Assembly (NCBI RefSeq): GCF_001499905.1 | Contig: NZ_LQIS01000045.1 | Location: 62,001-126,000, forward strand | DNA from: Mycobacterium sp. GA-1285 | GTDB lineage: Bacteria > Actinomycetota > Actinomycetes > Mycobacteriales > Mycobacteriaceae | Direction of reading: 5' to 3' | Length of the DNA stretch: 64,000 bases | Shown here: positions 27,106-34,030 of the stretch, piece after piece | How the letters are laid out: each line of letters starts with the position of its first letter | How positions within the stretch are numbered: the stretch's first letter is position 1 | The notes under the pieces: model-generated | What the model was told of the DNA's origin: nothing | The model's database searches: none | What the model saw: only the letters and a program-made list of their open reading frames with translations | Translations under genes and position numbers: made by a program

Positions 27106-27729
27106 CTAGGAGGCACCCGTCAACCGTAATGCCGCGTCGACCGCCAGCGCGGGCACATCGAGTGTCTTGGAGGCCAGATCATGCCGGGCTCCGGTGATCT
27201 CGACGACCTCGGCGCGTGCGCCGATCAGCTCGGCGGCGGACCGCAGTTCGTCGATCGAGCCGAACGGGTCGGCGGTGCCGTGCGTGAACACCGTCGGAAC
27301 CGCGATACGCGGAAGGTGTTCGGTGCGGGCGCGTTCCGGCTTGCCGGGCGGATGCAGCGGGTACGAGAACAGCGTCAGCACATCGATGTCGGCAGCCCCA
27401 TCGGCCACCGCCATCGATGTCATCCGGCCGCCGTAGGAGTGCCCGCCCGCGATGACCGGACCATCGGCGAGCCTGCGGGCGAGCTGGATCGCCTCGATCA
27501 CTCCGGCCTGGTCGGCCTTCGCGGATCCGGACGGCGGGCCCTTCGGTCGGCGGCGCCGGTACGGCAGGTTGTATCGCACCGCAAGCCATCCGCGTCCGGC
27601 CCACTCGTCACAGAGCCTCACGAGCAGCGGCGCTTCCCTGCTGCCGCCGGCGCCATGGGTGAGGACGACGACACCGGCGGGGTCTGCGTCCGGCTCGTGC
27701 GCGACACCGGCAATCGGCTCGAGGTTCAC
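27106..27729 (-). CDS. alpha/beta-hydrolase (Rv0421c-like, KANL3/Tex30 type)
   Basis: 207 aa from a GTG at 27729, which overlaps the thiD stop as GTGA; the much longer open frame is antiparallel noise. VVVLTHGAGGSREAPL contains the oxyanion loop, GGHSYGGRM the nucleophile elbow (GHSYGG), and VFTHGTADPFG and GARHDLAS supply the acid and His. The substrate is unknown. It is cotranscribed after thiC and thiD. Confidence 0.85.
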   Translation of the reverse strand: MNLEPIAGVAHEPDADPAGVVVLTHGAGGSREAPLLVRLCDEWAGRGWLAVRYNLPYRRRRPKGPPSGSAKADQAGVIEAIQLARRLADGPVIAGGHSYGGRMTSMAVADGAADIDVLTLFSYPLHPPGKPERARTEHLPRIAVPTVFTHGTADPFGSIDELRSAAELIGARAEVVEITGARHDLASKTLDVPALAVDAALRLTGAS

Positions 27730-28562
27730 TCGGACAGCCGGAACAGCGCCGACACCGGACCGTGGCCGTGTCCCAATGGGTAAGCCGCACGCAGACATTC
27801 GGTCACCCAGCGCTTGCCGAACGCGACCGCGTCGGGTACCGGGTAACCGTGTGCCAGCGCGCCGGCGATGGCTGCGGCCAACGTGTCCCCGGCGCCGTGG
27901 TCGTGGCCGGTGTCTATTCGGGTGGCGTCGTATTCGTGGAATTCGGTGCCGTCGAAAAGCAAGTCGGGACTCTGCGCCGATGCCCGCAGGTGCCCGCCCT
28001 TCACCAAGGCCCACCGCGGTCCGAGGGCGTGCAGCGCGCGGGCCGCCTCGCGCTGGGATGAGTGGTCGACGACCTCTATACCCGTGAGCAGACGCACCTC
28101 GTCGAGGTTCGGCGTCACCAGCGTCGCCAGCGGAAATAGCTGCGTTCGAAGCGAATTCAGCGCACTGGGATGCAACAGCGGATCGCCGTGCATGGAGGCG
28201 CACACCGGGTCGACGACCAAGGGCACCGTACCGGCCAAGCCTTGTGCGCGCCAGGTCTCGGTGACGGTGTCGATGATGTCTGACGACGCCAACATTCCCG
28301 TCTTGGCCGCCTGTATCCCGATGTCGGAGGCCACCGCTTCGATCTGTCCCGCGATGACGTCGAGCGGGATCTCGTGAAACCCTTTGACCCCGACGGAGTT
28401 CTGTACCGTCACCGCGGTGACCGCAACCAGGCCGTGCACCCCGAGCAGAGCGAACGTGCGCATGTCGGCCTGGATTCCGGCACCTCCGCCGGAATCGGAT
28501 CCGGCGATCGTCATCACCCGCACGGGTGTGGCGCCGGGCGGGGGCAGTGGCAGGTAGCTCAT
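27726..28562 (-). CDS. thiD: bifunctional HMP/HMP-phosphate kinase
   Basis: 278 aa starting MSYLPLPPPGATPVRVM, overlapping the thiC stop as ATGA. GSDSGGGAGIQADMRTF is the N-terminal ribokinase-like signature and DTGHDHGAGDTLAAAIAGALAHG the C-terminal anion hole with the catalytic Asp. ThiD phosphorylates hydroxymethylpyrimidine twice to the pyrophosphate used by ThiE. It follows thiC under the same TPP riboswitch. Confidence 0.93.
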   Translation of the reverse strand: MSYLPLPPPGATPVRVMTIAGSDSGGGAGIQADMRTFALLGVHGLVAVTAVTVQNSVGVKGFHEIPLDVIAGQIEAVASDIGIQAAKTGMLASSDIIDTVTETWRAQGLAGTVPLVVDPVCASMHGDPLLHPSALNSLRTQLFPLATLVTPNLDEVRLLTGIEVVDHSSQREAARALHALGPRWALVKGGHLRASAQSPDLLFDGTEFHEYDATRIDTGHDHGAGDTLAAAIAGALAHGYPVPDAVAFGKRWVTECLRAAYPLGHGHGPVSALFRLSE

Positions 28563-30202
28563 GCCAGGGGCAGGTACACGCGGTTGCCGTGTTCGGCGAA
28601 TTCGCGTGACTTCTCGGCCATACCCATCTCCATCGCGGCTTCGATCGCCTCCTCGCTGTCGAGTCCGTGCTTGGCGGCATATTCGCGCACGTCTTGCGTG
28701 ATGCGCATGGAGCAGAACTTCGGTCCGCACATCGAGCAGAAGTGGGCGGTCTTCGCCGGTTCGGCAGGCAGCGTCTCGTCATGGAATTCGCGTGCGGTAT
28801 CGGGATCGAGTGACAGCGCGAACTGATCGTTCCAACGGAACTCGAAGCGCGCGCGGGACAACGCGTCGTCGCGCTCCTGGGCGTGGGGATGGCCCTTGGC
28901 GAGATCCGCCGCGTGCGCAGCGATCTTGTAGGCGATGACGCCGTCCTTGACGTCTTTGCGGTCGGGCAGGCCCAGGTGTTCTTTCGGGGTGACGTAGCAC
29001 AGCATCGCGGTGCCGGCCTGGGCAATGATCGCCGCGCCGATGGCGCTGGTGATGTGGTCGTAGGCCGGTGCGATGTCGGTCGCCAGCGGGCCGAGGGTGT
29101 AGAACGGCGCCTCTTCGCACCACTCCTCCTCGAGCCGGACGTTCTCCACGATCTTGTGCATCGGCACGTGGCCCGGACCTTCGATCATCACCTGCACGCC
29201 ATGTGATTTGGCGATCTTCGTGAGCTCGCCGAGCGTGCGCAGCTCGGCGAACTGTGCGGCGTCGTTGGCGTCGGCGATCGAGCCGGGGCGCAGACCGTCA
29301 CCGAGCGAGAACGTCACGTCATAGCGTTGCAGGATGGCGCACAGCTCATCGAAGTGCGTGTAGAGGAACGATTCCCGATGGTGTGCCAGGCACCAGGCGG
29401 CCATGATGGAACCGCCGCGACTGACGATGCCGGTGACACGCTTGGCCGTCAGCGGGACGTAACGCAGCAGCACCCCCGCATGTACCGTCATGTAGTCGAC
29501 GCCCTGCTCGCACTGTTCGATCACGGTGTCGCGGTACAGTTCCCAGGTCAGCGCTGCGGGCTCGCCGTTGACCTTCTCCAACGCCTGGTAGATCGGAACC
29601 GTTCCGACCGGCACCGGAGAGTTGCGCAGGATCCACTCCCGGGTTGTGTGGATGTCACGACCGGTGGACAGGTCCATGATCGTGTCGGCGCCCCACCGAG
29701 TGGCCCACACCATCTTGTCAACCTCTTCGGCGATCGAACTGGTCACCGCCGAATTGCCGATGTTGGCATTGACTTTCACCGCGAACGCCTTGCCGATGAT
29801 CATCGGCTCGGACTCGGGGTGATTGTGGTTCGCGGGTATGACGGCCCTGCCCGCGGCGACCTCGTCGCGAACCAGTTCGGCGGGGACGCCCTCGCGTGCG
29901 GCGATGAACGCCATCTCGGCGGTGATCTCGCCGGCGCGGGCCCGCTGCAGCTGCGTCCCGCGGTCGCGCACGACGCCGGTCCGCGCCGGTAAGCCCGCCT
30001 GCAGATCGAGGGTCACCGTCGGGTCGGTGTACGGGCCGGAGGTGTCATACAGGTCGAGGTGCTCGCCGTTGGTCAGGTGCACCCGGCGAAACGGCACCTT
30101 CGCCCCGGGCACTTCGTCGAGTTCGCGGTAGACCTTGGTGCTGCCCTGGATCGGGCCGGTGGTCACCGACGGAGTGACAGGACTGTTCGCGACATGCGTC
30201 AT
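28559..30202 (-). CDS. thiC: phosphomethylpyrimidine synthase
   Basis: 547 aa, standard length. The C-terminal FCSMCGPKFCSM holds the three Cys of the unusual radical-SAM cluster, and IMDLSTGRDIHTTREWILRNSPVPVGTVPIYQAL, SRGGSIMAAW and EGPGHVPMHKI are family blocks. ThiC rearranges aminoimidazole ribotide to HMP phosphate. It is first in thiC-thiD-hydrolase and stands directly after a riboswitch. Confidence 0.97.
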   Translation of the reverse strand: MTHVANSPVTPSVTTGPIQGSTKVYRELDEVPGAKVPFRRVHLTNGEHLDLYDTSGPYTDPTVTLDLQAGLPARTGVVRDRGTQLQRARAGEITAEMAFIAAREGVPAELVRDEVAAGRAVIPANHNHPESEPMIIGKAFAVKVNANIGNSAVTSSIAEEVDKMVWATRWGADTIMDLSTGRDIHTTREWILRNSPVPVGTVPIYQALEKVNGEPAALTWELYRDTVIEQCEQGVDYMTVHAGVLLRYVPLTAKRVTGIVSRGGSIMAAWCLAHHRESFLYTHFDELCAILQRYDVTFSLGDGLRPGSIADANDAAQFAELRTLGELTKIAKSHGVQVMIEGPGHVPMHKIVENVRLEEEWCEEAPFYTLGPLATDIAPAYDHITSAIGAAIIAQAGTAMLCYVTPKEHLGLPDRKDVKDGVIAYKIAAHAADLAKGHPHAQERDDALSRARFEFRWNDQFALSLDPDTAREFHDETLPAEPAKTAHFCSMCGPKFCSMRITQDVREYAAKHGLDSEEAIEAAMEMGMAEKSREFAEHGNRVYLPLA

Positions 30203-30210
30203 CTGAGCTA

Positions 30211-30302
30211 TCTCCCTACGCCGGCATTACCCGGTCAGGTTCGTACGGTCGACGGGCCCACCCGTCCTCTCAGCGCACTGGTGTGCGCTCCCGTGTGTGG
30301 AC
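30211..30302 (-). promoter_or_regulatory. TPP riboswitch upstream of thiC
   Basis: On the minus strand the order is CACGGGAGCGC, GCTGAGAGGACGGG, GACCGTACGAACCTGACC and GGGTAATGCCGGCGTAGGGA, ending 8 bases before the thiC ATG. These are the TPP aptamer stems and the thi box. It should switch off thiC-thiD when TPP is plentiful, in parallel with the element in front of thiO. Confidence 0.92.
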
Positions 30303-30356
30303 GCCTGCCACGCTAGCGCAGACAGGGCGGAACCGGGAGGGGGTGAAGTGAGTTCG

Positions 30357-30967
30357 TCAGGACGGCGGATCGTCTGGACCCGGCGGTGGTGGAGGTGGTG
30401 GCTCCCAGTCGGGTGGCAGTTCTTCAGGCTCGAAGGGATCGTCGATCCAGCGGCACCACGGACTCCTGCTCGGTTCCGTTCCCTTGAACACGATCTTCAG
30501 GAAACGGGAACGGTTGCGCCACCGGCGTCCCTCGATCTCACGTCGCCGCTCCCGAACCCTGCGTCGCTGCTCGGCGTTGATCGACCAAACCTCCTTCCGA
30601 CGCCAACCAGATCTGGTGGGGGTGGTTGCGGTGCGGTCGAGCCGGTACTGCTCGCGTAGCGCCTCGATGCCCTCACGAGGCGACTCCCACGTTGCGGCAC
30701 CACGATCTTGCGGCGCGGATCGATCAGCCTCGGGAACCGGCCATCGCGGCGTGCGGCGGCACTGGTTCGACCGAGCGTGTTGTACATGTTCTCGTTATTT
30801 GGCGATCTTCGCCGGGTGCCCGTGCGGCAGCGACACCAGTTGTTAGAAGAACTGGCGCAGCGTCATGAGGATCCCGCGCTCGCGGAACGACTGACGATGT
30901 TCACCGCATGCGGCAGGACGATCTTCTGCCAGTCAAGGTGGGTCTTGGCGCTGTTCGGTTCGGTCAT
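30357..30967 (-). pseudogene. decayed phage/plasmid-type gene
   Basis: The minus strand can be read as one ancestral protein only by changing frame: MTEPNSAKTHLDWQKIVLPHA from an ATG at 30967, then ILMTLRQFF followed by an in-frame TAA and QLVSLPHGHPAKIAK, then MYNTLGRTSAAARRDGRFP ending in DPRRKIVVP, then in another frame SPREGIEALREQYRLDRT and a C-terminus ending DDPFEPEELPPDWEPPPPP. The first parts recall a phage and plasmid family with the pattern TLRQLFYRLV and RRDGTFPDL; the Pro-rich tail recalls HNH endonuclease C-termini. I infer a degraded, perhaps chimeric remnant. The family match is from memory. Confidence 0.6.
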
Positions 30968-31442
30968 GACCACCATCATTTCATCAAGGTGAGTGCGCAA
31001 GGGAATGAATCATGCTGTCTCACTTCATATTTCAACTTCCTATCTCCCTACACAGGAGATTTTCCGGCCCTATATCTGCTGTGTACAGAGCGGAATGCCG
31101 TTCCCGCAGGTCAGTTCGGGTGCCACGAAATCGCTGCGCACCGAATTTCCCACGCCGGAAAACAGGTCCGCCAGCCGCCCCAGCCGCCCAGGCCCGAAGC
31201 GTACAACCCGTACACAACCCTTCCAGTTCGTGTCGGACAGCGGTCCTGATGGCCCCTACGCCTTCCCCCGGTGGGGTGTCTGGTCGGCCTGTGGTGGCCG
31301 TGGAGCGTCCTCCGGCGGGCGGGGGTGGGGGTTTTTGGTGCGGTCGTGCGGGTGTTGGCTCCAAGAGGGTTCCAAGGAATCTGATCGACGGTCACCTCAC
31401 CGCCGCGTGAGTCGCGGTGAAAGCCGAGAGGAGGTGACCGCA
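30968..31442 (+). other. 475-base leader and flank of micropeptide array 1
   Basis: No convincing gene is visible; the long open frames here are rich in Pro/Arg/Ser and have no ribosome site. The region contains TACACAG (31049) with its inverted match CTGTGTA (31079), a G-rich stretch near 31317-31333 and, at 31359-31376, a direct repeat described separately. A promoter for the array is expected between that repeat and 31430. Confidence 0.5.
31359..31376 (+). promoter_or_regulatory. 11-bp-phased CAAG direct repeat, array 1 promoter (site A)
   Basis: CTCCAAGAGGGTTCCAAG has CAAG at 31362 and 31373, exactly 11 bases apart, 66 bases before the first array ATG. Direct repeats one helical turn apart are the layout recognised by SARP-class winged-helix regulators. 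The same element stands before array 2, the M50 gene and the gene at 63410, which points to the EmbR-like protein at 57098 as binder. Confidence 0.6.
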
Positions 31443-31496
31443 ATGGTTCGTCGGATGGAACGCCGCATGACCCGCGCATTCCGGTTCAAAGGATGA
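31443..31496 (+). CDS. array 1 micropeptide 1
   Basis: 17 aa: MVRRMERRMTRAFRFKG. AGGAGGTGA at 31429-31437 is a nearly perfect anti-16S match eight bases before the ATG. Net charge is strongly positive. First unit after the phased CAAG repeat. Length is far below usual gene-calling limits; the case for translation rests on the ribosome site and on conservation among 13 units. Confidence 0.7.
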   Translation: MVRRMERRMTRAFRFKG

Positions 31497-31537
31497 CCGA
31501 AAAGAAACACGAAGCGACCAAGAGGAGGTGACAAGCA

Positions 31538-31591
31538 ATGGTTCGTCGGATGGATCGCCGACTGCTCCGCTGGTTCCGGCGCAGGAATTGA
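31538..31591 (+). CDS. array 1 micropeptide 2
   Basis: 17 aa: MVRRMDRRLLRWFRRRN, behind AGAGGAGGTGACAAGCA. It is almost identical to unit 6, which ends RRRG. The Leu-Leu and Trp-Phe positions on one face and Arg on the other would make an amphipathic helix. Confidence 0.7.
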   Translation: MVRRMDRRLLRWFRRRN

Positions 31592-31596
31592 CCGAC

Positions 31597-31623
31597 ATGG
31601 ACAACGACATCGAGAGGTGGTGA
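31597..31623 (+). CDS. possible acidic 8-aa ORF coupling units 2 and 3
   Basis: MDNDIERW starts five bases after the unit 2 stop and ends in the Shine-Dalgarno of unit 3 (GAGAGGTGGTGA), so ribosomes finishing it would sit beside the next start. An identical copy follows unit 6. It has no strong ribosome site of its own, so it may be chance or a coupling device. Confidence 0.3.
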   Translation: MDNDIERW

Positions 31624-31629
31624 TTAGCA

Positions 31630-31680
31630 ATGGTTCGTCACATGCAGCGCCGCTTGACCCGGCATCGCAGGCGTCTGTAA
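31630..31680 (+). CDS. array 1 micropeptide 3
   Basis: 16 aa: MVRHMQRRLTRHRRRL. Ribosome site GAGGTGGTGATTAGCA. Glu/Asp at position 6 is replaced by Gln and His appears at 4 and 12, so this variant has no acidic residue. Confidence 0.68.
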   Translation: MVRHMQRRLTRHRRRL

Positions 31681-31725
31681 GGGCACTTACGCCAAGTGAG
31701 GCAACACAGGAGGAGGTGACAAGGA

Positions 31726-31779
31726 ATGGTTCGTCCGACGGCACGCCGCCTGACCCGACATCGCCGTAGGCACGGCTGA
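31726..31779 (+). CDS. array 1 micropeptide 4
   Basis: 17 aa: MVRPTARRLTRHRRRHG, behind AGGAGGAGGTGACAAGGA. It diverges at positions 4-6 (PTA instead of RME) but keeps RRLTRHRRR, so the C-terminal half is the more conserved part here. Confidence 0.65.
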   Translation: MVRPTARRLTRHRRRHG

Positions 31780-31823
31780 CCGCTGTGCACTGAGCAATCA
31801 AGAGCGGGAGGTGGTGATTAGCA

Positions 31824-31874
31824 ATGGTTCGTCGGATGGAACGCCGCCTGACCCGACATCGCAGGCGGATGTGA
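31824..31874 (+). CDS. array 1 micropeptide 5
   Basis: 16 aa: MVRRMERRLTRHRRRM. Ribosome site GGGAGGTGGTGATTAGCA. It matches the family consensus at every position, with His in place of Trp at 12. Confidence 0.7.
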   Translation: MVRRMERRLTRHRRRM

Positions 31875-31919
31875 GGGCACATGCGCCAAGTGAGGCAACA
31901 GAGGAGGGGGTGACAAGCA

Positions 31920-31973
31920 ATGGTTCGTCGGATGGATCGCCGACTGCTCCGCTGGTTCCGGCGCAGGGGTTGA
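31920..31973 (+). CDS. array 1 micropeptide 6
   Basis: 17 aa: MVRRMDRRLLRWFRRRG, behind GAGGAGGGGGTGACAAGCA. Near-duplicate of unit 2, including the downstream acidic 8-codon frame; the shared block shows recent duplication. Confidence 0.7.
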   Translation: MVRRMDRRLLRWFRRRG

Positions 31974-31978
31974 CCGAC

Positions 31979-32005
31979 ATGGACAACGACATCGAGAGGT
32001 GGTGA
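31979..32005 (+). CDS. possible acidic 8-aa ORF coupling units 6 and 7
   Basis: Second copy of MDNDIERW, placed between units 6 and 7 exactly as between units 2 and 3. It ends in the GAGAGGTGGTGA ribosome site of unit 7. Confidence 0.3.
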   Translation: MDNDIERW

Positions 32006-32011
32006 TTAGCA

Positions 32012-32065
32012 ATGGTTCGTCGGATGGAACGCCGCCTGACCCGGTGGCGTATGCGCAGGTACTGA
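32012..32065 (+). CDS. array 1 micropeptide 7
   Basis: 17 aa: MVRRMERRLTRWRMRRY. Last unit of array 1. Its MERRLTRW core equals the core of array 2 peptides 26.7 kb away, although the bases differ at third codon positions. Confidence 0.7.
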   Translation: MVRRMERRLTRWRMRRY

Positions 32066-32119
32066 GAGAAGCCCACGGCGAGCGTCCGTGAGTTCTTCTT
32101 GCGCTGCGAGCCTTCTTCG

Positions 32120-32158
32120 CGACAGCGACCGGGGCCTCCTGTGCGCCGGTCGCTGTCG
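32120..32158 (+). terminator. hairpin downstream of array 1
   Basis: CGACAGCGACCGG (32120-32132) and CCGGTCGCTGTCG (32146-32158) pair perfectly over 13 bases around a 13-base loop, 55 bases after the last array stop. There is no T-run, as is common for mycobacterial terminators. It may end the array transcript or the convergent xthA transcript. Confidence 0.6.
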
Positions 32159-32320
32159 GGAGCGGGAGCGGGCAGCGTGAGCGCGGACCCGGTCGTCCTC
32201 GCGCGCGTCGGCTGCGGCCTGAACGCGGCGGGCACGGTCGGCGTCAGTCGATGTCGACGCGGCGCGCACAGCGTCGACATCGGTGTGCGACTATTCCAGA
32301 GCTCCGCTGACAAGTCTCGG

Positions 32321-33136
32321 TCACGCCAGTTCGATGAGCACCGGGGCGTGATCGCTGGGCGCGCCGATGCGGTCTTTCCCGCTCTTGCGTTCGTCCCGGA
32401 CGATCTCGGCGTGCGTGACGCGTTCGGCCAGCGCGGGTGAACCGAGGATGAAGTCGATCCGCATACCGCGGTTCTTCGGGAACCGCAGCTGGGTGTAGTC
32501 CCAGTAGGTGTAGACACCCGGACCGGGAGTGAACGGCCGCACCACATCGGCGAAACCCGCTTCCACCACCGCGTTGAACGCCTCGCGTTCGGGTGCGGTG
32601 ACGTGAGTGCTGCCCTGGTAGAACTCGACGCTCCAGACGTCCTCGTCGGTCGGCGCGATGTTCCAGTCGCCGACGAGCGCGATGTGTGCGGCCGGATCGT
32701 CGGACAACCATTTGTGTGCTGTATCGCGAAGCGCATCAAGCCATTTCAGCTTGTACGCGTAATGCGGTGAGCCGACGAACCGGCCGTTGGGCACGTACAG
32801 GCTCCACACCCGGACACCGTTGCAGGTGGCGCCGAGCGCACGTGCTTCCGCCGCCGCCTCCACTTCGGGCTTGTCACTCCAGGTCGGCTGGTCGTCGAAC
32901 CCCACCTGCACGTCGTCGATGCCGACTCGGGACGCGATCGCCACGCCGTTCCACTGGTTGAAGCCGCAGTGGACCACTTCGTATCCGGCGGCGAGAAACG
33001 GCATGACCGGGAACTGCTCGTCGTTGCATTTGGTCTCCTGCATCGCCAGCACGTCGACGTCGGCCCGCTCGAGCCAATCGGTGACCCGTTCGACCCGCGC
33101 CCGAATCGAGTTGACGTTCCAGGTGGCGATCCGCAT
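32321..33136 (-). CDS. xthA: exodeoxyribonuclease III
   Basis: 271 aa, standard length, starting MRIATWNVNSIRARV. The EEP-family catalytic set is visible: WNVNS, MQETKC (metal Glu), YVPNGRFVG, VGDWNIAP (Asp/Asn), MRIDFILGS and the terminal SDHAPV (Asp-His). It is an AP endonuclease and 3'-exonuclease in base-excision repair. It is last of the leftward set def-GNAT-xthA, four bases after the GNAT stop, and converges on array 1. Confidence 0.95.
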   Translation of the reverse strand: MRIATWNVNSIRARVERVTDWLERADVDVLAMQETKCNDEQFPVMPFLAAGYEVVHCGFNQWNGVAIASRVGIDDVQVGFDDQPTWSDKPEVEAAAEARALGATCNGVRVWSLYVPNGRFVGSPHYAYKLKWLDALRDTAHKWLSDDPAAHIALVGDWNIAPTDEDVWSVEFYQGSTHVTAPEREAFNAVVEAGFADVVRPFTPGPGVYTYWDYTQLRFPKNRGMRIDFILGSPALAERVTHAEIVRDERKSGKDRIGAPSDHAPVLIELA

Positions 33137-33139
33137 GGC

Positions 33140-34030
33140 CTACAGGCTACGAGCGTCGACATAGCGGCTGTGGTGCTGCGTCGAGAAATCCATCGACCTA
33201 TAGAGACCGCGGGCCACCTCGTTGTCGACAAGCACCTGTGCGTAGCCGCGGGTTGCTCCCCGCTGGGTCCCCCAGTGCAACAGCGTCGAACACAGTGCGC
33301 GCGCCAGGCCCCGGCCGCGGGCCCGCTCGTCGACCCGCACCGCCGACAACCCGACCCATCGCCCGCCATCCGGCGCCGTCGTCACCGCGGCCCTGCCGAC
33401 CGCCGCGCCGGCGATGGTCGCGAATGCAACCTCGCCGTCGACGACCGCAGTCAGCACGTCGACAGGCACATCGCGCTGGTATAGACGCAGCCATTCGCCG
33501 TCGGGCGCGGGAGTCAGCGCCACCGACTCATTAACGGTCACCTCGCGCAGTTCGCTTGTCAGCACTGCGGTTTCGAGGTGTCCCGGCAGGTCGGCGAGGC
33601 GGAACAGCCGGTCGGGCACCGACAGCCACGGCGTGAGGTTTCGTTCGGCGTAGAAGTCGATGATCGTGGGAAGCGCCGAGGCATCGGCGTCGAATCCCAG
33701 CGGCACAGCGGAATTCGCGCGATGCGTGTGCCCGTGCGCGGCGCGCAGCAGCCAGCCGTCGACCCACGTCTGCTCGATTCCCGGCCACCCGAGCGCGGCG
33801 GCGTGTTCGACTTTGCGAATATCGGCAGTGCGCAACGGTTTCGGTGGAAGCGCCTTGAGGACGACGACGTCACCGGCGTCGACGTCGACTATCTCGCCGC
33901 GCTTGGTGCGCACCCGCAGCTTCGGATGGTCGGTGAGCAGGTGACCGATCACGTCGGTGAACGGGGGTTCGGAGCCGGCGGGTAGGCGGTAGCGGATGAT
34001 CACCCGCGTCCCCGTCGGAGGTACCTGCAT
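33140..34030 (-). CDS. GNAT-family N-acetyltransferase (Rv0428c-like)
   Basis: 296 aa. An N-terminal SH3-like beta domain (about 1-65, GTRVIIRYRLP ... GEIVDVDAGDVVVLKAL) precedes a GNAT domain whose acetyl-CoA loop is VDERARGRGLARALCSTLL, followed by VLVDNEVARGLYRSMDF. The acceptor is unknown. The start overlaps the def stop by one base, so it is co-translated with peptide deformylase. Confidence 0.88.
   Translation of the reverse strand: MQVPPTGTRVIIRYRLPAGSEPPFTDVIGHLLTDHPKLRVRTKRGEIVDVDAGDVVVLKALPPKPLRTADIRKVEHAAALGWPGIEQTWVDGWLLRAAHGHTHRANSAVPLGFDADASALPTIIDFYAERNLTPWLSVPDRLFRLADLPGHLETAVLTSELREVTVNESVALTPAPDGEWLRLYQRDVPVDVLTAVVDGEVAFATIAGAAVGRAAVTTAPDGGRWVGLSAVRVDERARGRGLARALCSTLLHWGTQRGATRGYAQVLVDNEVARGLYRSMDFSTQHHSRYVDARSL

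Larger units (their letters stand above)
31443..32065 (+). repeat. micropeptide array 1: seven tandem 16-17-aa ORFs
   Basis: Seven short genes of common design repeat every 90-100 bases, each behind GAGGAGGTGA or GAGGTGGTGA and an ATGGTTCGTC start. The block around 31530-31637 (units 2 and 3 start) is repeated nearly base for base at 31912-32019 (units 6 and 7 start), differing at the two bases before the unit stop (AAT against GGT) and one base near the end. This shows growth by tandem duplication. Spacer pieces such as CGCCAAGTGAGGCAACA also recur. Confidence 0.85.

Noticed and set aside
27106..29025. 639-codon minus-strand frame across thiD and thiC
   Set aside because: Only its last 207 codons look like protein (alpha/beta-hydrolase); the rest is a shifted reading of thiD and thiC.
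30297..30659. 120-codon plus-strand frame after the thiC riboswitch
   Set aside because: The minus strand gives better protein-like segments here; the plus frame has no ribosome site and biased composition.
31049..31085. TACACAG/CTGTGTA inverted repeat as an attachment site
   Set aside because: Arms of only seven bases with a 23-base gap, no duplicated flank seen elsewhere in the window, and no integrase.
31443..32065. Array 1 as a CRISPR
   Set aside because: Repeats are coding, imperfect and unevenly spaced, with ribosome sites at each copy; no unique spacers of constant length and no cas genes.
31398..32739. Long minus-strand frames across array 1 (for example 313 and 161 codons)
   Set aside because: They are the reverse reading of the repeated units and of xthA, rich in repeated PSDEP segments; no ribosome sites were seen.
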